From positions 890,001 to 954,000 of the forward strand of contig BROG01000150.1 of assembly GCA_030159075.1 (NCBI GenBank): a stretch of 64,000 bases of DNA, read 5' to 3'. The first letter of the stretch is position 1. Every line of letters begins with the position of its first letter. Shown here one piece after another: positions 28,301-43,800 of the stretch. The stretch is from Atrina japonica (taxonomy: Eukaryota; Mollusca; Bivalvia; Pterioida; Pinnidae). Under the pieces are notes generated by a model that saw only the letters and a program-made list of their open reading frames with translations, was not told where the DNA came from and did no database searches. The position numbers and the translations under genes are program-made.

Positions 28301-31300
28301 AAAAATTATTTTATCCATGTGAAAAGATAAAAATCATACGGGTGTCTATAGCTTGTATACTTAGGTCAAAATCTGTAACAGGTAACTAGATATTATAGGA
28401 TAAACTGAAATGTGATTATTAACATTTAACCTTATTTTCTAATTTTGATACATGGTTTTGTGTACGAGTGTGTATATGTGTGATATATGTGTGTACCTGT
28501 TCAAAGAACATGTGTGTACACATGTGTATGTACCAGTATACATGTCTGTGTTTGTCTGTCTGTGTGCATATGTGTATGTGTAAATATACATATGTGTATG
28601 TGTGTGTATGTATATATGTGTGCATGTGTCTATGTCTGTGTGTATTTGTGTATGTAAACATGTGTTTATGTGTATGTATATGTGTCTATGTCTGTGTGTA
28701 TGTGTATGTATACATGTGTGTGTATTTGTGTTCATGTATACATGTGTGTATATGTGTATGTATACATGTGTGTATGTGTATATAAGTGTCTTTGTGTGTA
28801 TGTATGTGTATGTATACATGTGTGTGTATGTATATAAGTGTCTATGTCTGTATGTATGTGTATGTATACATGTGTATGTGTATATCTGTGTATATGTGTA
28901 TATGTATATATATGTATATGCACATTCATTTGCTTGTATATCCTATTTGAGTTTGCTTTGTGCAAGTTAGTACATCATGTATTTCAAATTATGCATTCCA
29001 CCTGGTTTACAAATTAGTCAACTTATTACACAAAATATTCCTCGTCTTGCTGCAACACCTATTACTGCCATTAATTTATATAATTCATATTAATGTAAAT
29101 TTTTTATATCATCTAATTTCAGTGATATGAAGTTTCTGTGTAAAGGCAGTGGCTAATATTACAGGATGTTAATCAAAGTCTACAGCCAATCATATGAATA
29201 AATATCTCAAAATTATGCCAGAGATTTTTTATGTCGCATAATTTTAAATATTCCAATATTTGAATTTGATATTTATTTCTTTTTCGTTCATTGCAGATTG
29301 TATGACTGTAAAATTGACGTAGAATAAATAATTTAAACTAGAAAAAAAACCACATCATTACATAAAATTATCTATCTATAGAGAAGAAGTATGGGAAGCC
29401 AAAATGTTCAGTGCTAAAAAAATCGACATAAATTCTACATGGCTGACATTGTCATATGGCTTATGCTTATGATGTTTATTTTTTCATGTTAAGTGGATTT
29501 TTCATGATTTTAGCAATTTTTTGCTGTCATTTGGAAAAACTACAATAAATAGAGAGAAAATGTAGGAAGCGAAAAATGTTGAGCATGCAAAAATCTACAA
29601 AAAGTCAACATGGTCAGTTTTCAGGTGACTGCTTATAGGATTCAGATGTTGTTTGACAGCCACACACCCCCAGACCATAAAAGTCAGTGTAGATAACGGG
29701 AATCCCTAAAATATATTTTCCTGCAGTTTGTCATGATTTTTGCAGACCACAAAAATTGTTTTGAATGGCAGGGCAGACTTTTTATTTATTTTTTTTTTAC
29801 AAATGATGCAAATTAATAATTTCAAGTTTTTGTATGGATATATATAGAGGAGCCTCTAGTTTTAATTACTTCTTTATTTGTTTGTATATTTTCTTTTTAC
29901 AAGTCAGTGAGACATTATCCTAACATTGGCCACAAATTGTTGTCTGTGTCAGGGTGATATACAGTGTTTATTTTGTAAGCAAATGAGATGCCACGGTAAT
30001 GATATCCTAAACTCTATGTGAATAGACTCAAGTCAATGCACAGTGTTTCTTCACAGAAGTTTCAGAAATGGAGAAATTAAACAGAAAAAGACAAAAACTC
30101 AAACTTAAGACATTCCAAGTCAGATTTTTTTTGTAATTTGATTTCATTGATTCTTAGTTTATTTTAAACACTTTGTTGGGTAAGTGACAGTGTTAGAAGA
30201 TATGTAAAAACACAAATTTTCTCTAGAATTGATTTGTAGATTGATTTAAGAACTTATTTTCTATCTTTTTAGATGATCAAGAATTAACTTCGTATGAATC
30301 CTGTGATGAGGAAGACAAAGAAATCCAAAATAAATTGGACATAAAACTGCCCAAGTAAGAAGTCTATAACATTACAATATATAAATATTACATTCATGAG
30401 AGGTTGATATTGCATATTTTCACCTCAAGGAAGCATGAGGTGGCTCAAAATATGCAATATCACCCTCTCATGAATGTAATATTTATTTTATTATACCGAG
30501 TGTCATATTTGTTTGCTTTAACATATTACCATAGATATTTTACATCTCAACTATTATCCAGTAAACTAAAAAATACTAAAAAAAATAGCCTACAAACATT
30601 TTGGCTATGACAAAAAGCTCTCACTGGGATGAACCATACATGCATAATGTTGGCCCATGTGACATTTTTTGGGAATGTCGCCCTTGCTCACTGGGACGAA
30701 CCGTACGCGCACACATTGGCGCATGTGATATTTTTTGGAATGTCACCCTGGCTTCTTTATCTATGTTAACTGAGCGGGTGACATTGAAAATTTTCACATC
30801 TCTCTCAACCAGTCAGATTACGAGATTTTAACAGAAGGTATAATAATATTGCATGTTTACTTATAATACAGTACATGTATATACAGGATATTTGTGGTAG
30901 TGAATATCATTAGTTATCCATGTTGTCATATGGGTAATACTATTAGTTATATAGTGTTTTACATGGGTGACACGGAAATATATTGGGTCCATGAAAAAAG
31001 TTGTATTTGGCGAGGTGAAGTCGAGCCCAATACAACTTTTTTTCATGGACCCACTGTATTTCTGTATCACCCCTGCAAAACACTATATAACAAATTTATC
31101 CTACTGATGGCCTGCCTTTTTGTTGCTTCTTAAAGTATTTTTTGAATGCAGCTCCATTCTAACCTTCGTTATTTCTTCTTTGCTGTACGAAGCAAACCTG
31201 TCTGCCATGTTTGTTTACATCTCTTGTCTGCTAAGAGTGACGTCACTCATGAGTGGTGATATCAAAACTATGTAACCTGATACAATAATATGTTGTATCC

Positions 31301-34300
31301 TTCTAAACCAATCGAATTCCGAGTATTTTGCCAGAGGTGGGATAAAGTTTCATATCACATGCCATATGGAAATGTGGATAATGAAATTGTCACCCTCCTG
31401 AAGATTCAATAGAAAATTATAGAAGCCACCTCATGTTTAGTTCCAGTAACTTTCACTGCCACTGAGAAACCCCATTCAGTGTCAGTTTTTTGAGCTGTTA
31501 CATGTGAGATTCTCTTCAGCAGGGTGACATAATATGATATGAATCTGATTATATACATATTAATACTACATAAGTGAATGTCTTTATAATTCTCTGCAAA
31601 TCACCATCTTCTGTGGGTCAGATTTAAATTAGATAGCATACATGTACTCACTAATGCCAGAGAAAATGTGCATTCCTTAAAAAACTGCAGGCATATATCA
31701 ATGAATTTGAAATTCACCTGTAGTAGGTGTACATTTTATTTTCAGGACTCATTTTGTGTCTAGGATGTATTATGAATGGGAATGTGTCTTTTGTTAGAAC
31801 ATATGAACAAGAACTATATTGTCAAATGGCAAATATTTGCACACCAATTATACTGGTCTTTATTGCGACTCTTTTTCTACTGATAGGATACTGTAACAGT
31901 TCCCGGACGATTTTTTATTAATTCTCATGAAATCTCCCATATTTTGAAGCACGCGAATATGAAATTCTGTATAGTAAAAGGTTGCCTTAATATCTTATAA
32001 AATATGCAAAGAAACAATTGGGAAAGATTTTAAAAGACCTGGTTTTAGAGCAGAGCAATCTATTATAAATACTTGTTTTGAAATTTCTGGCTGCAGTACA
32101 TTTCTGCAGATTGTATAAGCAGACGACATGTAGGAAAATATCTCACAAAATCCCGTTAGTTAGACCCGTATTTACAAATTGTCCGGAAAGTGTTATTGTC
32201 CGGGAACTGTCACAGTACCAGTATAGTTGAGGATTTTGCTACACATAGGAATGGGTTAAAAAAAAAACAACTTTAAAACCAACAATCAAAGCAACTCAGG
32301 TAATATTTTATACTAATATTTGATATTGATATTTATAGGCCATTAAAGAAAAACAAGAAACAAAAAAGATCATCAAAGTCAAGGTCATCCAAAGAATGGG
32401 ATGTAACAAAGCCATTCAGCGGCCTAGAGGAAGTGACTCTTACAGGAGAACTGAACTATAAAGGGAAGTTATCCTGGACTAAAAAGGTGGTAGCTCTAAC
32501 GGAGGGGAGATTGGTGTGCTATAAACCAGAAAAGGTCGATTCTAAACCAGCTTTAGTTATACATTTGACAGGATATGAGGCGATATCTCAAAAACTCGAC
32601 AAAAAGGGGTTCGATATCCGATTGATTCATCCGTCACTAGAGATGCATATGTTTTCTGCGGACTTTAAAGAATGGGCACAACTTTGGTGTGATGTAAGTA
32701 TGTTTAAGGTCACCTGAGGGAGTGAGGAAATGTTCATTGAAATGATCATTTTTATTTCTTCATTGCAAAAATTGCTTGTTGGGCAGATTGGGGAGAATTC
32801 TCTTGAGATAATTCTGGAAATGAGTTTCATCATTTTAAACATTAAGGGATTTACAACATTATTTAGAGCCTATACCTAATTATATCTTGGTATTTTCCAG
32901 TACATCAATGCAATGTCCCAAGGTAAACCACCTCCTGGTCAGTACAGCCATTTGGCCAGATCAACGACTTTTGCCGGAGTGGACAGCAGTCATATATATG
33001 GAAGTAAGGTAAGTTATCCAAGGAGGTCCAGTATTTGAAGTTGTGAGGTATAATTATATTGTGATTACATAGAGTAGGGATTGAACAAATCACTTAACAA
33101 TTTGAATATTTATCTTTATGCAATCTCTGCATTTGTTAAGAAAAAGCATCTCAAAATGTTCTTAAAATGTTCAACTCACACTAGGGAGATTCAGGGCATG
33201 ATTCCCAGTATTGGGTAATACCAAAGACTTTTAAAATAGGCAGTTACTACTGATCCTTTGCCAAGAGTGTGGCACACCCAGTATTAGGTAATACCAAAAA
33301 CTTTTAAAATAGGTAATTACTACTGATCCTTTGCCAAGAGCATGGCACACCCAGTATTGGGTAATACCAAAAACTTTTAAAATAGGTAATTACTACTGAT
33401 ACTTTGCCAAGTGGCACACAAAGTGAAAGTCACGTCTTTCTTATGAGTCTTAAAACCCAGGTCTTTTGTCATGGCAGGAATGGCACGATAAAAAAAACCT
33501 CACTACATTGGTATCAGTTCATAGCACAGGTCAAAATTTCTGGCACTGCCCCTAAAGTTTATGACATCCCTAAAACAGTGAACATATTTTGGTGAGATAT
33601 AAAATAACAATGAAACAAAATCCACTGTCACAGCCATCAGTTGATTAAAATCTTTCTAGGAGCATTCCTTTGACTTGTATATCCAAGAATATAAAGGAAT
33701 TAAAACCACAAGTATGTATATTTTTATATACAAATATATACACACATATTGGCTATAAATATCTCAGATTTGCTTGTAAACGTATGTAATCTTTTTTATA
33801 TCAAATCATTGCATTACAACATATGAATCTCTGTATGTTGTTTGACTGTGGTCAATAGATACAAGCTGTGTATCTTTATTGATCTACAATCCACGTTTAC
33901 GGTACAGCCATTGAGTCTGGAAGATTTCATTGTTTCATTGAAAAAAATTAGACAGAGCAAAGCAAGTGTGTAAAGGGAGGTAACTTGTGCTTTATCTTGA
34001 TCTCTGTCAGTTTGAACAAGATTGTTTTTTTATTTCATGTTTCAAAAAGAAATGTGTTATAAGGAACATTGTTTGTACTTCTGCTAGATTTAGACTCAAG
34101 ATAACAGCAGTGATTTATTTTGCTGTAACGACATCCTGATTCCTGGTCTGGTGATCAAATATATAAAAACTGAAGTAAAGCTGATGATGCAGTTCAAGAG
34201 AAGTAACTTCTGTCTACATTTTACAACTTTTCTATTCACTTTTTTTGCCAAAAGGACATTGTTGGATTGGGTCATGTTTTGCTTGTTTGTTTGGTGTTGT

Positions 34301-34817
34301 ATGCCACACATGACAATTTTTCAGTTATATGTTGGCAGCCATTTTTTTAATGGCGGAGGAAAAAACCTGGTTTGTACAATGTACCTGGGAAGAGACCATC
34401 AGCCTTCTGCAAGTAAACTTGAAAATTTTCTTGCAAAACCAGCTGAGGTTCTAGAATGGCTTAAAGTTGCACTGACTAGAGGTAAGAAACTTAGTGGGTT
34501 AAAGCCCGATGTGGAGCCCCCACCCCACCCCCAGATTGGGTCATGTGACCCCTGTCATAGATGTACAGTCCATTGTTGTATAGCTTGTATTACTGATCAT
34601 TCACAATGACATCACTCTTAAGATCAGTCTCTTCATCATATGTTTGTAATTATTTGAAATATCAGATAATACATATTGACCTTATTGTACTCTGTCTTGT
34701 TTATATAGCCGGATTTAAGAAGAAGTTCATCAAATAATTCCACCACCAGTAGTCAGGACAACCTAAATGATTACTCAACATTTTCTTTGAAGCGGAAAAG
34801 TCGAAGTAAGTTTCAGA

Positions 34818-34882
<65 letters not shown>

Positions 34883-37800
34883 TTTGGAAAAAGGAGGAAG
34901 ATAAGCTGAATGAATATTAAATTTTCTTAGGTTGATAATGATAGCAATATAGATTCTATTTCAAGGTCAACAATTGTATGATAGATAACACAACTTGTAC
35001 AACTTTGTATTATATTACATGGGCATAATTCTCAGCCTCCTACAGCTATATATTACATGGGCATATTTCTGAGCCTCCTACAGCTTTATATTACATGGGC
35101 AAATTTCTCAACCTTCTATATTACAAGGGCATATTTCTCAGCCTCCTACAGCTATATATTACATGGGCATATTTCTCAGCCTCCTACAGCTATATATTAC
35201 ATGGGCATATTTCTCAGCCTCCTACAGCTATATATTACATGGGCATATTTCTCAACCTTCTATATTACATGGGCATTTTTCTCATCCTCCTACAGCTATA
35301 TATTTCATGGGCATATTTCTCAGCCTCCTACAGCTATATATTACATGGCCATATTTCTCAACCTTCTATATTACATGGGGATATTTCTCAGCCTCCTACA
35401 GCTATATATTACATGGGGGATATTTCTCAGCCTCCTACAGCTATATATTACATGGGGATATTTCTCAGCATCCTACAGCTATATATTACATGGGCATATT
35501 TCTTAGCCTCCTACAGCTATATATTACATGGGCATATTTCTCAGCCTCCTACAGCTATATATTACATGGGCATATTTCTTAGCCTCCTACAGCTATATAT
35601 TACATGGGCATATTTCTCAGCCTCCTACAGCTATATATTACATGGGCATATTTCTCAACCTTCTATATTACATGGGCATATTTCTCAGCCTCCTACAGCT
35701 ATATATTGCATGGGCATATTTCTCAGCCTCCTACATCTATATATTACATGGGCATATTTCTCAGCCTCCTACAGCTATATATTACATGGGGATATGTCTC
35801 AGCCTCCTACAGCTATATATTACATGGGTATATTTCTCAGCCTCCTACAGCTATATATTACATGGGCATATTTCTCAGCCTCCTACAGCTATATATTACA
35901 TGGGCATATTTCTCAGCCTCCTACAGCTATATATTACATGGGCATATTTCTCAGCCTCCTACAGCTATATATTACATGGGGATATGTCTCAGCCTCCTAC
36001 AGCTATATATTACATGGGTATATTTCTCAGCCTCCTACAGCTATATATTACATGGGCATATTTCTCAGCCTCCTACAGCTATATATTACATGGGCATATT
36101 TCTCAGCCTCCTACAGCTATATATTACATGGGCATATTTCTCAGCCTCCTACAGCTATATATTACATAATGTTGCTGTTTTTTTTCCTGTCAGCTATATA
36201 TAAGATATCTGATTGTCTGTTATCTCTGCCTGACATTATCTAGGTTAACATAACAGCTGATTTATTTACAGGCTTGTTTCAGTTGATAAGACCAGGAGAA
36301 CCAGGTTAAAATACTTATCTCCCTTCTGTTCAGATTTATTATCCCCGTTTGAATCTCAGATATATATACAATATTTGCTTGCAAAACACCAATATATGCC
36401 TGTTGCTGTTTGTCTCCCCATTTTTAGAAACTATAGATAGATATGAATTAAGCTTATGTTATATGCATTATATCCTTATTTCATCAAAATTGCTTATTGT
36501 TCTACTTTATTCATATAAGTTCACATGGATTTTAATTAAAATTAACAACATGTGGTGTTTGGAAAAAATGTTTGTTTAAAAAACAAACCACTTTTGAAAT
36601 TCAAAGGTCACTTAAATAATTTGTTAGATCAATTTCCTGTAGAGTGAAACAGTGTTCATTACAACTTGTTTACAAGTGAGAGTTTGGTTAAATATAGTCA
36701 TTTTAATGTCAGATCAGACATAAAAATTGATATATTTCCTTGCTGTGCATTTTCAGCTTAATTGTCTTCTTCTTTTCAATATAAAACTTATTTTACAAAA
36801 TCAATCTTACAAGTGTATCAATGACTCTGACTACAAATCATAGTCTAAGAGACTTAACATGGTTGTAAATAATGAAGTATCAATAGTCATATATAGATGA
36901 TTTTTTTTTCAATTTTCTATCTCGATAATATTTTTACCATCTTTAGAGTGAAAAGAAAACCAAAAGCCAAAAGATGAGAAATAAGGATAAACTGTGGCCA
37001 TATTTAATTTTTTAAGATATGGAGAACACATTTGTATCTGCTTGAAAACTGGGCTAGACATGACCTTATCGTTCTGGATGACTGGCCAGAGGATAACAGC
37101 AAATATCTGTGAAAATTATAAAGAAATCTCTCAATTCCAAGCATTGTGTTTGCAATATGGTTAACTGGAGAGAATAAATATCTATATATATGTAGTTATA
37201 TGCCCTATGTAAAATAAATGATTTTGTTGATGCAATATGAGAATGGGAACATTTTTCTTTTTCTTTTTTCTGAGGAAGATTAAAATGTATGTGGTATCTA
37301 TGTGATACAAGTTATCAACTGTGCCTTTGGTAACTTATTCATTGAAATGTCAAAATTCAAAATTGGATAACAAGAATGTTTGTATATAACTAATGACCAT
37401 ACTTACTCATATACACAATGTTATGACCAACATATTGCATTTAGAACACAAACTTTTTATACTCTCAAAATTCTCTGTGATATACACAGGTCAAATTTTG
37501 GTGAACACAAAAAGGTTAAAACTCACATTGCTTCAGTTTTAAACTTTTATGCTGTTAACCTCAGAGTCACTTTCAGAATTAAAGTATTTTTGTATGCCAT
37601 AGTGATTTTCTTTTAAAGATGATATGGACAAGAGTTATCTTTGTGACTGCTATAGAGGTTTTGCTTTTTTAGTTTTAGTTATATATTATTTCAGTATGAC
37701 ACAAACAGTTTTTATGGAGAATCGTTAAAAAATTACAAAACATTTGCTGCATAATAATAGGCATATTGAACTTCTGTTAAAAGATGACCTGTCTTAACAG

Positions 37801-40800
37801 GCAATGTATAAAAAGACCATTTGATGTTATCAAATATACATTACATTAAATATTTAAAGATCACCTGTCAGGATAGCCTATGTCATATTTAGGATAAAAA
37901 CATGCTGTTTAATAGCAGTTCTCTATGAACAGATCAATTATTTTAAAAAGTTTGTTAGCTCCCTTGGCAAAGGCTTGTGAGCTTTATGACATGATAGAGT
38001 GAATGTGTGCATGTATCATCTAAGCATGAACTTAAGACTTTTCCTCTCAGAAACTACTGAGCTAATTTGCATAAAACTATGTCTGATAGGTCCCTTGTTG
38101 GTACTGAGAAATAAATTTATCCAGCATTCTCGCCCCTTATCCAAGATGATAATGATATTTATAAATAGCAAAAAGCAATAAATGACTGGTATGTATTTTT
38201 ATCATTGGGTCAAATTTAGTACAAAGAAACTGAAAAGGTAGTAAATTACAAATTATGAAGTTGGTAATGCATCACATCCCCAGTACATACTCAGATACTC
38301 TACAAGCTGTTACTATAGACATGGTAAATGATGGCCGATATGCATTTATAAATTGCCATTTTGGATTTATTTATGGACCGATTTAGTTCAAATCTGGTGA
38401 GCAACACAGACCCTGTCCAACCTCTTGGTAATTACTCTACAGCAGATAGGTTGATCCCACATGACAGTTACAGCTGTATAAAACTGATATGTTAAAACTC
38501 TGCATTTTGATTGGGTATGAAAAGGTAGAGGAATATGGAATGCATGTATAATCAAAATATCAATTATCTGGTGTTGGGTTTGTGTGAAATATTTAAAGGC
38601 TGTATTTCTAGTTAATCAATTGGATACAGTTCACAATATACATGCTTTCTTTTTCTATGTTTGATATAAACTAAAATTGGAAATCATAAAACTGAAAATA
38701 CCCGGTAGTTACATTAGATACAATTTACAAAATCTGTTTATACAAAATAGTTATAACATGGAAGCTATAAGACAGCAGCCAAAATAACAATGATCAGAAT
38801 TTACTTGATGATAATTGACAGACCATATCAACAGGAATAGATGAGAGAAACTTTATTAACTATTATAAGAATTTTCTTGCATCAAATTCTTACAATAGGG
38901 GAATAAATAGTCATTTTTATGCTCACAAAATTGAAGATCGCAGGGCCAAATTTTTGTTCTTTCTGTTTGCCCATTTGTCAGTTTGTTTTGGGTTTCATTC
39001 CTCCAGTTTGGGTCAGAACTGGACTTAATAGCTAACACTTGACCAACACATCAAACAAGTAAGACCACAAATCCTTCAAACAGTCTTGCCCTATGATTTT
39101 TTACTCTTGAAAAAAAATGAAACTTTGATCTGATTGATATATATGCTTTAGTGACCTATTTAATTACTGGCCAACGTCTATGTAGATATTAGGAATATGC
39201 TTGTGTAGTAGTTACAGTTTTACTTAGATAAGTACAAAGTTTAAGTACAGAAGTACTTACAACTACTTTATACAGTGAGTGGCCAAAAGTATTGGTCAAT
39301 GCTAATAATCCAAATGAAATACTATGCTAGATAACATTATTCAACCAGTTTTCAAAATTTTATGACCAGCTAAAAGAGAAATAATTGTAATTTTGTAAAT
39401 TTATTCTGTGATGTTTTATAATGTACAAGGGAAAAATTGAGAATATTTCTGGGAAATTTTGAGGGAAGAAATTCCCTTGATATTGATTGTTTACACTGGT
39501 TTGAATATTGTCGTTAGAAAATTATGCAACTGTGCAATGGAACTCTTTATAATTCTCTGCTTTTGAACTAAAAGATTGATTTACATTCCTAATCAAATAG
39601 CTTGACTATAATCTTTTGAAAAAAAAATGTCAGTTTAAATGAAAAATAACAGGAAAATTTAAATGACACTTGAAGTGTAACATTAAGTCATTTAATGGAA
39701 ATCTTTTTGTATTTGCAGAAGATTCAACACGGAACAAAGTCAACAGAATGGGTTCTATAGCATATCGGGCCACACAGTTTTTTGAGTCCATTGGTAAAAA
39801 ATCTGGAAAAAAAGTTAGCCAGTCTATATCTACTAGCGCAAGTTTGGGAAACTTGCAGGAAAGTGATAGCGACTTTTACCGACCAAGTTCCATACCATCT
39901 CCATTGTCGGATCTGGATGTTCCAGTTTTTGCTGATCCAAAGCCACATAATGAAGTAATTCCGGAAGTTGACTATAGTATACAACACCAAGGTGAGGAAA
40001 GTTTTGGTATAGGATTTGGGTAACTAGTTACATAATACAAACACATACAGATCAATCTATGTAGGTAACAAGTTAATGTAAGATCAATCTATATAGGATA
40101 ACATAAAGATCAATCTATATAGGTAACAAGTTAGTGTCAGATCAATCTATATAGGTAACAAGTTAGTGTCAAATCAATCTATATAGGTAACATGTTAGTG
40201 TCAGATCAATCTATATAGGTAACAAGTTAGTGTCAGATCAATCTATATAGGATAACATAAAGATCAATCTATATAGGTAACATGTTAGTGTCAGATCAAT
40301 CTATATAGGATAACATAAAGATCAATCTATATAGGTAACATGTTAGATAACACTGACATATACAGATCAATCTATATAGGTAACATGTTAGTGTCAGATC
40401 AATCTATATAGGATAACATAAAGATCAATCTATATAGGTAACATGTTAGATAACACTGACATATACAGATCAATCTATATAGGTAACATGTTAGTGTCAG
40501 ATCAATCTATATAGGATAACATAAAGATCAATCTATATAGGTAACATGTTAGATAACACTGACATATACAGATCAATCTATATAGGATAACATAAAGATC
40601 AATCTATATAGGTAACATGTTAGATAACACTGACATATACAGATCAATCTATATAGGTAACATGTTAGTGTCAGATCAATCTATATAGGTAACATGTTAG
40701 ATAACACTGACATATACAGATCAATCTATATAGGTAATATGTTAGTGTCAGATCAATCTATATAGGTAACATGTTAGATAACACTGACATATACAGATCA

Positions 40801-43800
40801 ATCTATATAGGTAACATGTTAGATAACACTGACATATACAGATCAATCTATATAGGTAACATGTTAGATAACACTGACATATACAGATCAATCTATATAG
40901 GTAACATGTTAGATAACACTGACATATACAGATCAATCTATATAGGTAACAAGTTAGATAACACTGACATATACAGATCAATCTATATAGGTAACATGTT
41001 AGATAACACTGACATATACAGATCAATCTATATAGGTAACAAGTTAGTGTCAGATCAATCTATATAGGTAACATGTTAGATAACACTGACATATACAGAT
41101 CAATCTATATAGGTAACAAGTTAGATAACACTGACATATACAGATCAATCTATATAGGTAACATGTTAGATAACACTGACATATACAGATATCTATATAG
41201 GTAACATGCAAGATAACACTGACATATACAGATCAATCTATATAGGTAACATGTTAGTGTCAGATCAATCTATATAGGTAACATGTTAGATAACACTGAC
41301 ATATACAGATCAATCTCTATATAGGTAACATGTTAGATAACACTGACATATACAGATCAATCTATATAGGTAACATGTTAGATAACACTGACATATACAG
41401 ATCAATCTATATAGGTAACATGTTAGATAACACTGACATATACAGATCAATCTATATAGGTAACATGCAAGATAACACTGACATATACAGATCAATCTAT
41501 ATAGGTAACATGTTATTGTCAGATCAATCTATATAGGTAACATGTTAGATAACACTGACATATACAGATCAATCTATATAGGTAACATGTTAGATAACAC
41601 TGACATATACAGATCAATCTATATAGGTAACATGTTAGATAACACTGACATATACAGATCAATCTATATAGGTAACATGTTAGATAACACTGACATATAC
41701 AGATCAATCTATATAGGTAACATGTTAGATAACACTGACAAATACAGATCAATCTATATAGGTAACATGTTAGATAACACTGACATATACAGATCAATCT
41801 ATATAGGTAACATGTTAGATAACACTGACATATACAGATCAATCTATATAGGTAACATGCAAGATAACACTGACATATACAGATCAATCTATATAGGTAA
41901 CATGTTAGATAACACTGACATATACAGATCAATCTATATAGGTAACATGTTAGATAACACTGACATATACAGATCAATCTATATAGGTAACATGTTAGAT
42001 AACACTGACATATACAGATCAATCTATATAGGTAACATGTTAGATAACACTGACATATACAGATCAATCTATATATGGCAGTGTTATCAGTCTATATAGG
42101 TAACAAGTTTGTGTCAGATCAATCTATATAGGATAACACATACAGATCAATCTAGATAGGAAACATGTTAGATAACACTGACATATACAGATCAATCTAT
42201 ATATGGCAGTGTTATCAGTCTATATAGGTAACAAGTTAGATAATACCAACACATGCAGATCAATCTATATAGGTAACAAGTTAGTGTCAGATCAATCTAT
42301 GTAGGAAAACACATACAGATCAATCTATGTAGGAAAACACATACAGATCAATCTATATAGGTAACATGTTAGATAACACTGACATTTACAGATCAATCTA
42401 TATAGGATAAGAAGGTACATTAAGTAAAATGTTTAAATGTTAACAATAGTAAGATCAGTACAAACTACAGTGTACAAACCTAGACCTTTAGAAAACTCAG
42501 AGGTGGAAACAGGTGCTATGGAAGAATAAACCTCCCCTGTTTACTTGTAAGATCCCATTATCAAATCAAGACCATATCAAAGGTTACATGATAAACTGGA
42601 TGTCACAATTGTTACAAAAGTTAACATCCATGTTGGAATAGTGCTAGTCATCACACTTTTCAAGTCAGTGAACCCTAAATACATCTGGCAAACAATGTCA
42701 CAATATCTACTGTACACTTTGTAAAATATGCATTATTTCAACAAAGTTCCTCTCATCTCTATGAAATTGCTTCATTACTGAATAGTTATTTTAGGTGTAA
42801 AGTGTATTTTGTGCTACACTCAACAATATACCCTGGAAGAGACCACTGACCTTTCGTAAATTAACAGGTAAACTTTCTCACAAAAGTCAACTTAGGGGCT
42901 CAAACATGCACTGACCAGAAGTGAGAGACTTCAAGGTTTCATTGAGTATCACTTTTTTAATTTTCAGGAAATCTGTGTATCTACAGCAGTTTCAACAAAA
43001 GGAAGTGGGGCACAAGGTGGTGCGTTGTTCGAGAAAATAATTTTGAGTGCTATAAAAACCAATCAAGCAAAATATGTGAATTGGACTTCAAGTTACGAAA
43101 TTGTGTTCTTCGTAGAGCTGTTGGAGAAACAAAGAGTGAACTAGGTCTGATGTTGACAGAAAATGATACTGAGAAAATAACTGTAGAGGTAACTCTTGAT
43201 ATATATGTATGCTTACCTGAGTTGTTATATGCCTGTATGCTTACCTGAATTTTTATATACCTTTATGCTCAACTGAGTTGTTATATGCCTGTATGCTTAC
43301 CTGAATTTTTATATATTTTTTTGTACCTGAGTTTTATACACTTGAGTTTTATATACATAGATATGCTCACCTGAGTTTCTATATACCTGTATGCTCCTCT
43401 GAGTTTTTATACACTTAGGTATGCTCACCAGAGTTATTATATATTTACCATTGAATTATTCAGATTCATCATTTAATGATGAATTTTTTTAATAATATTA
43501 ACAAAAAAAAGTTCATTAATTGGTAAATACCATTTTTAGATATACATCGAATGTTTGTTACTTCATATGATAATTCAAGTACAGAATTTTAAACTCAGAT
43601 TGAAATATCTTGGCTATAATACCATTCGTTCAAATTGAAAAACAACAGGACTTACCTCCCTTTCCTCATGTTTATAAGAAAAAGATTATATTAAGTAATA
43701 TTAACAATGTAATATATATTTCATACATTTTTATACACGTCAGCCTCTAAACCTGGATGGAATGAATGAATGGTTGAGGGTGTTTATGAACGAGACCATA

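Noticed and set aside
34151..34609. 152-codon ORF with Cys-rich end
   Set aside because: It overlaps a degraded SINE and has no conserved domain; the real exon begins at 34709.
35057..36243. Long overlapping ORFs up to 382 codons
   Set aside because: They translate the 38-bp minisatellite in rotating frames. No non-repeat protein sequence, splice context or family match.
40748..42099. ORFs of 92-185 codons on both strands
   Set aside because: Pure translation of a 45-bp intron repeat; open frames on both strands follow from the unit length.
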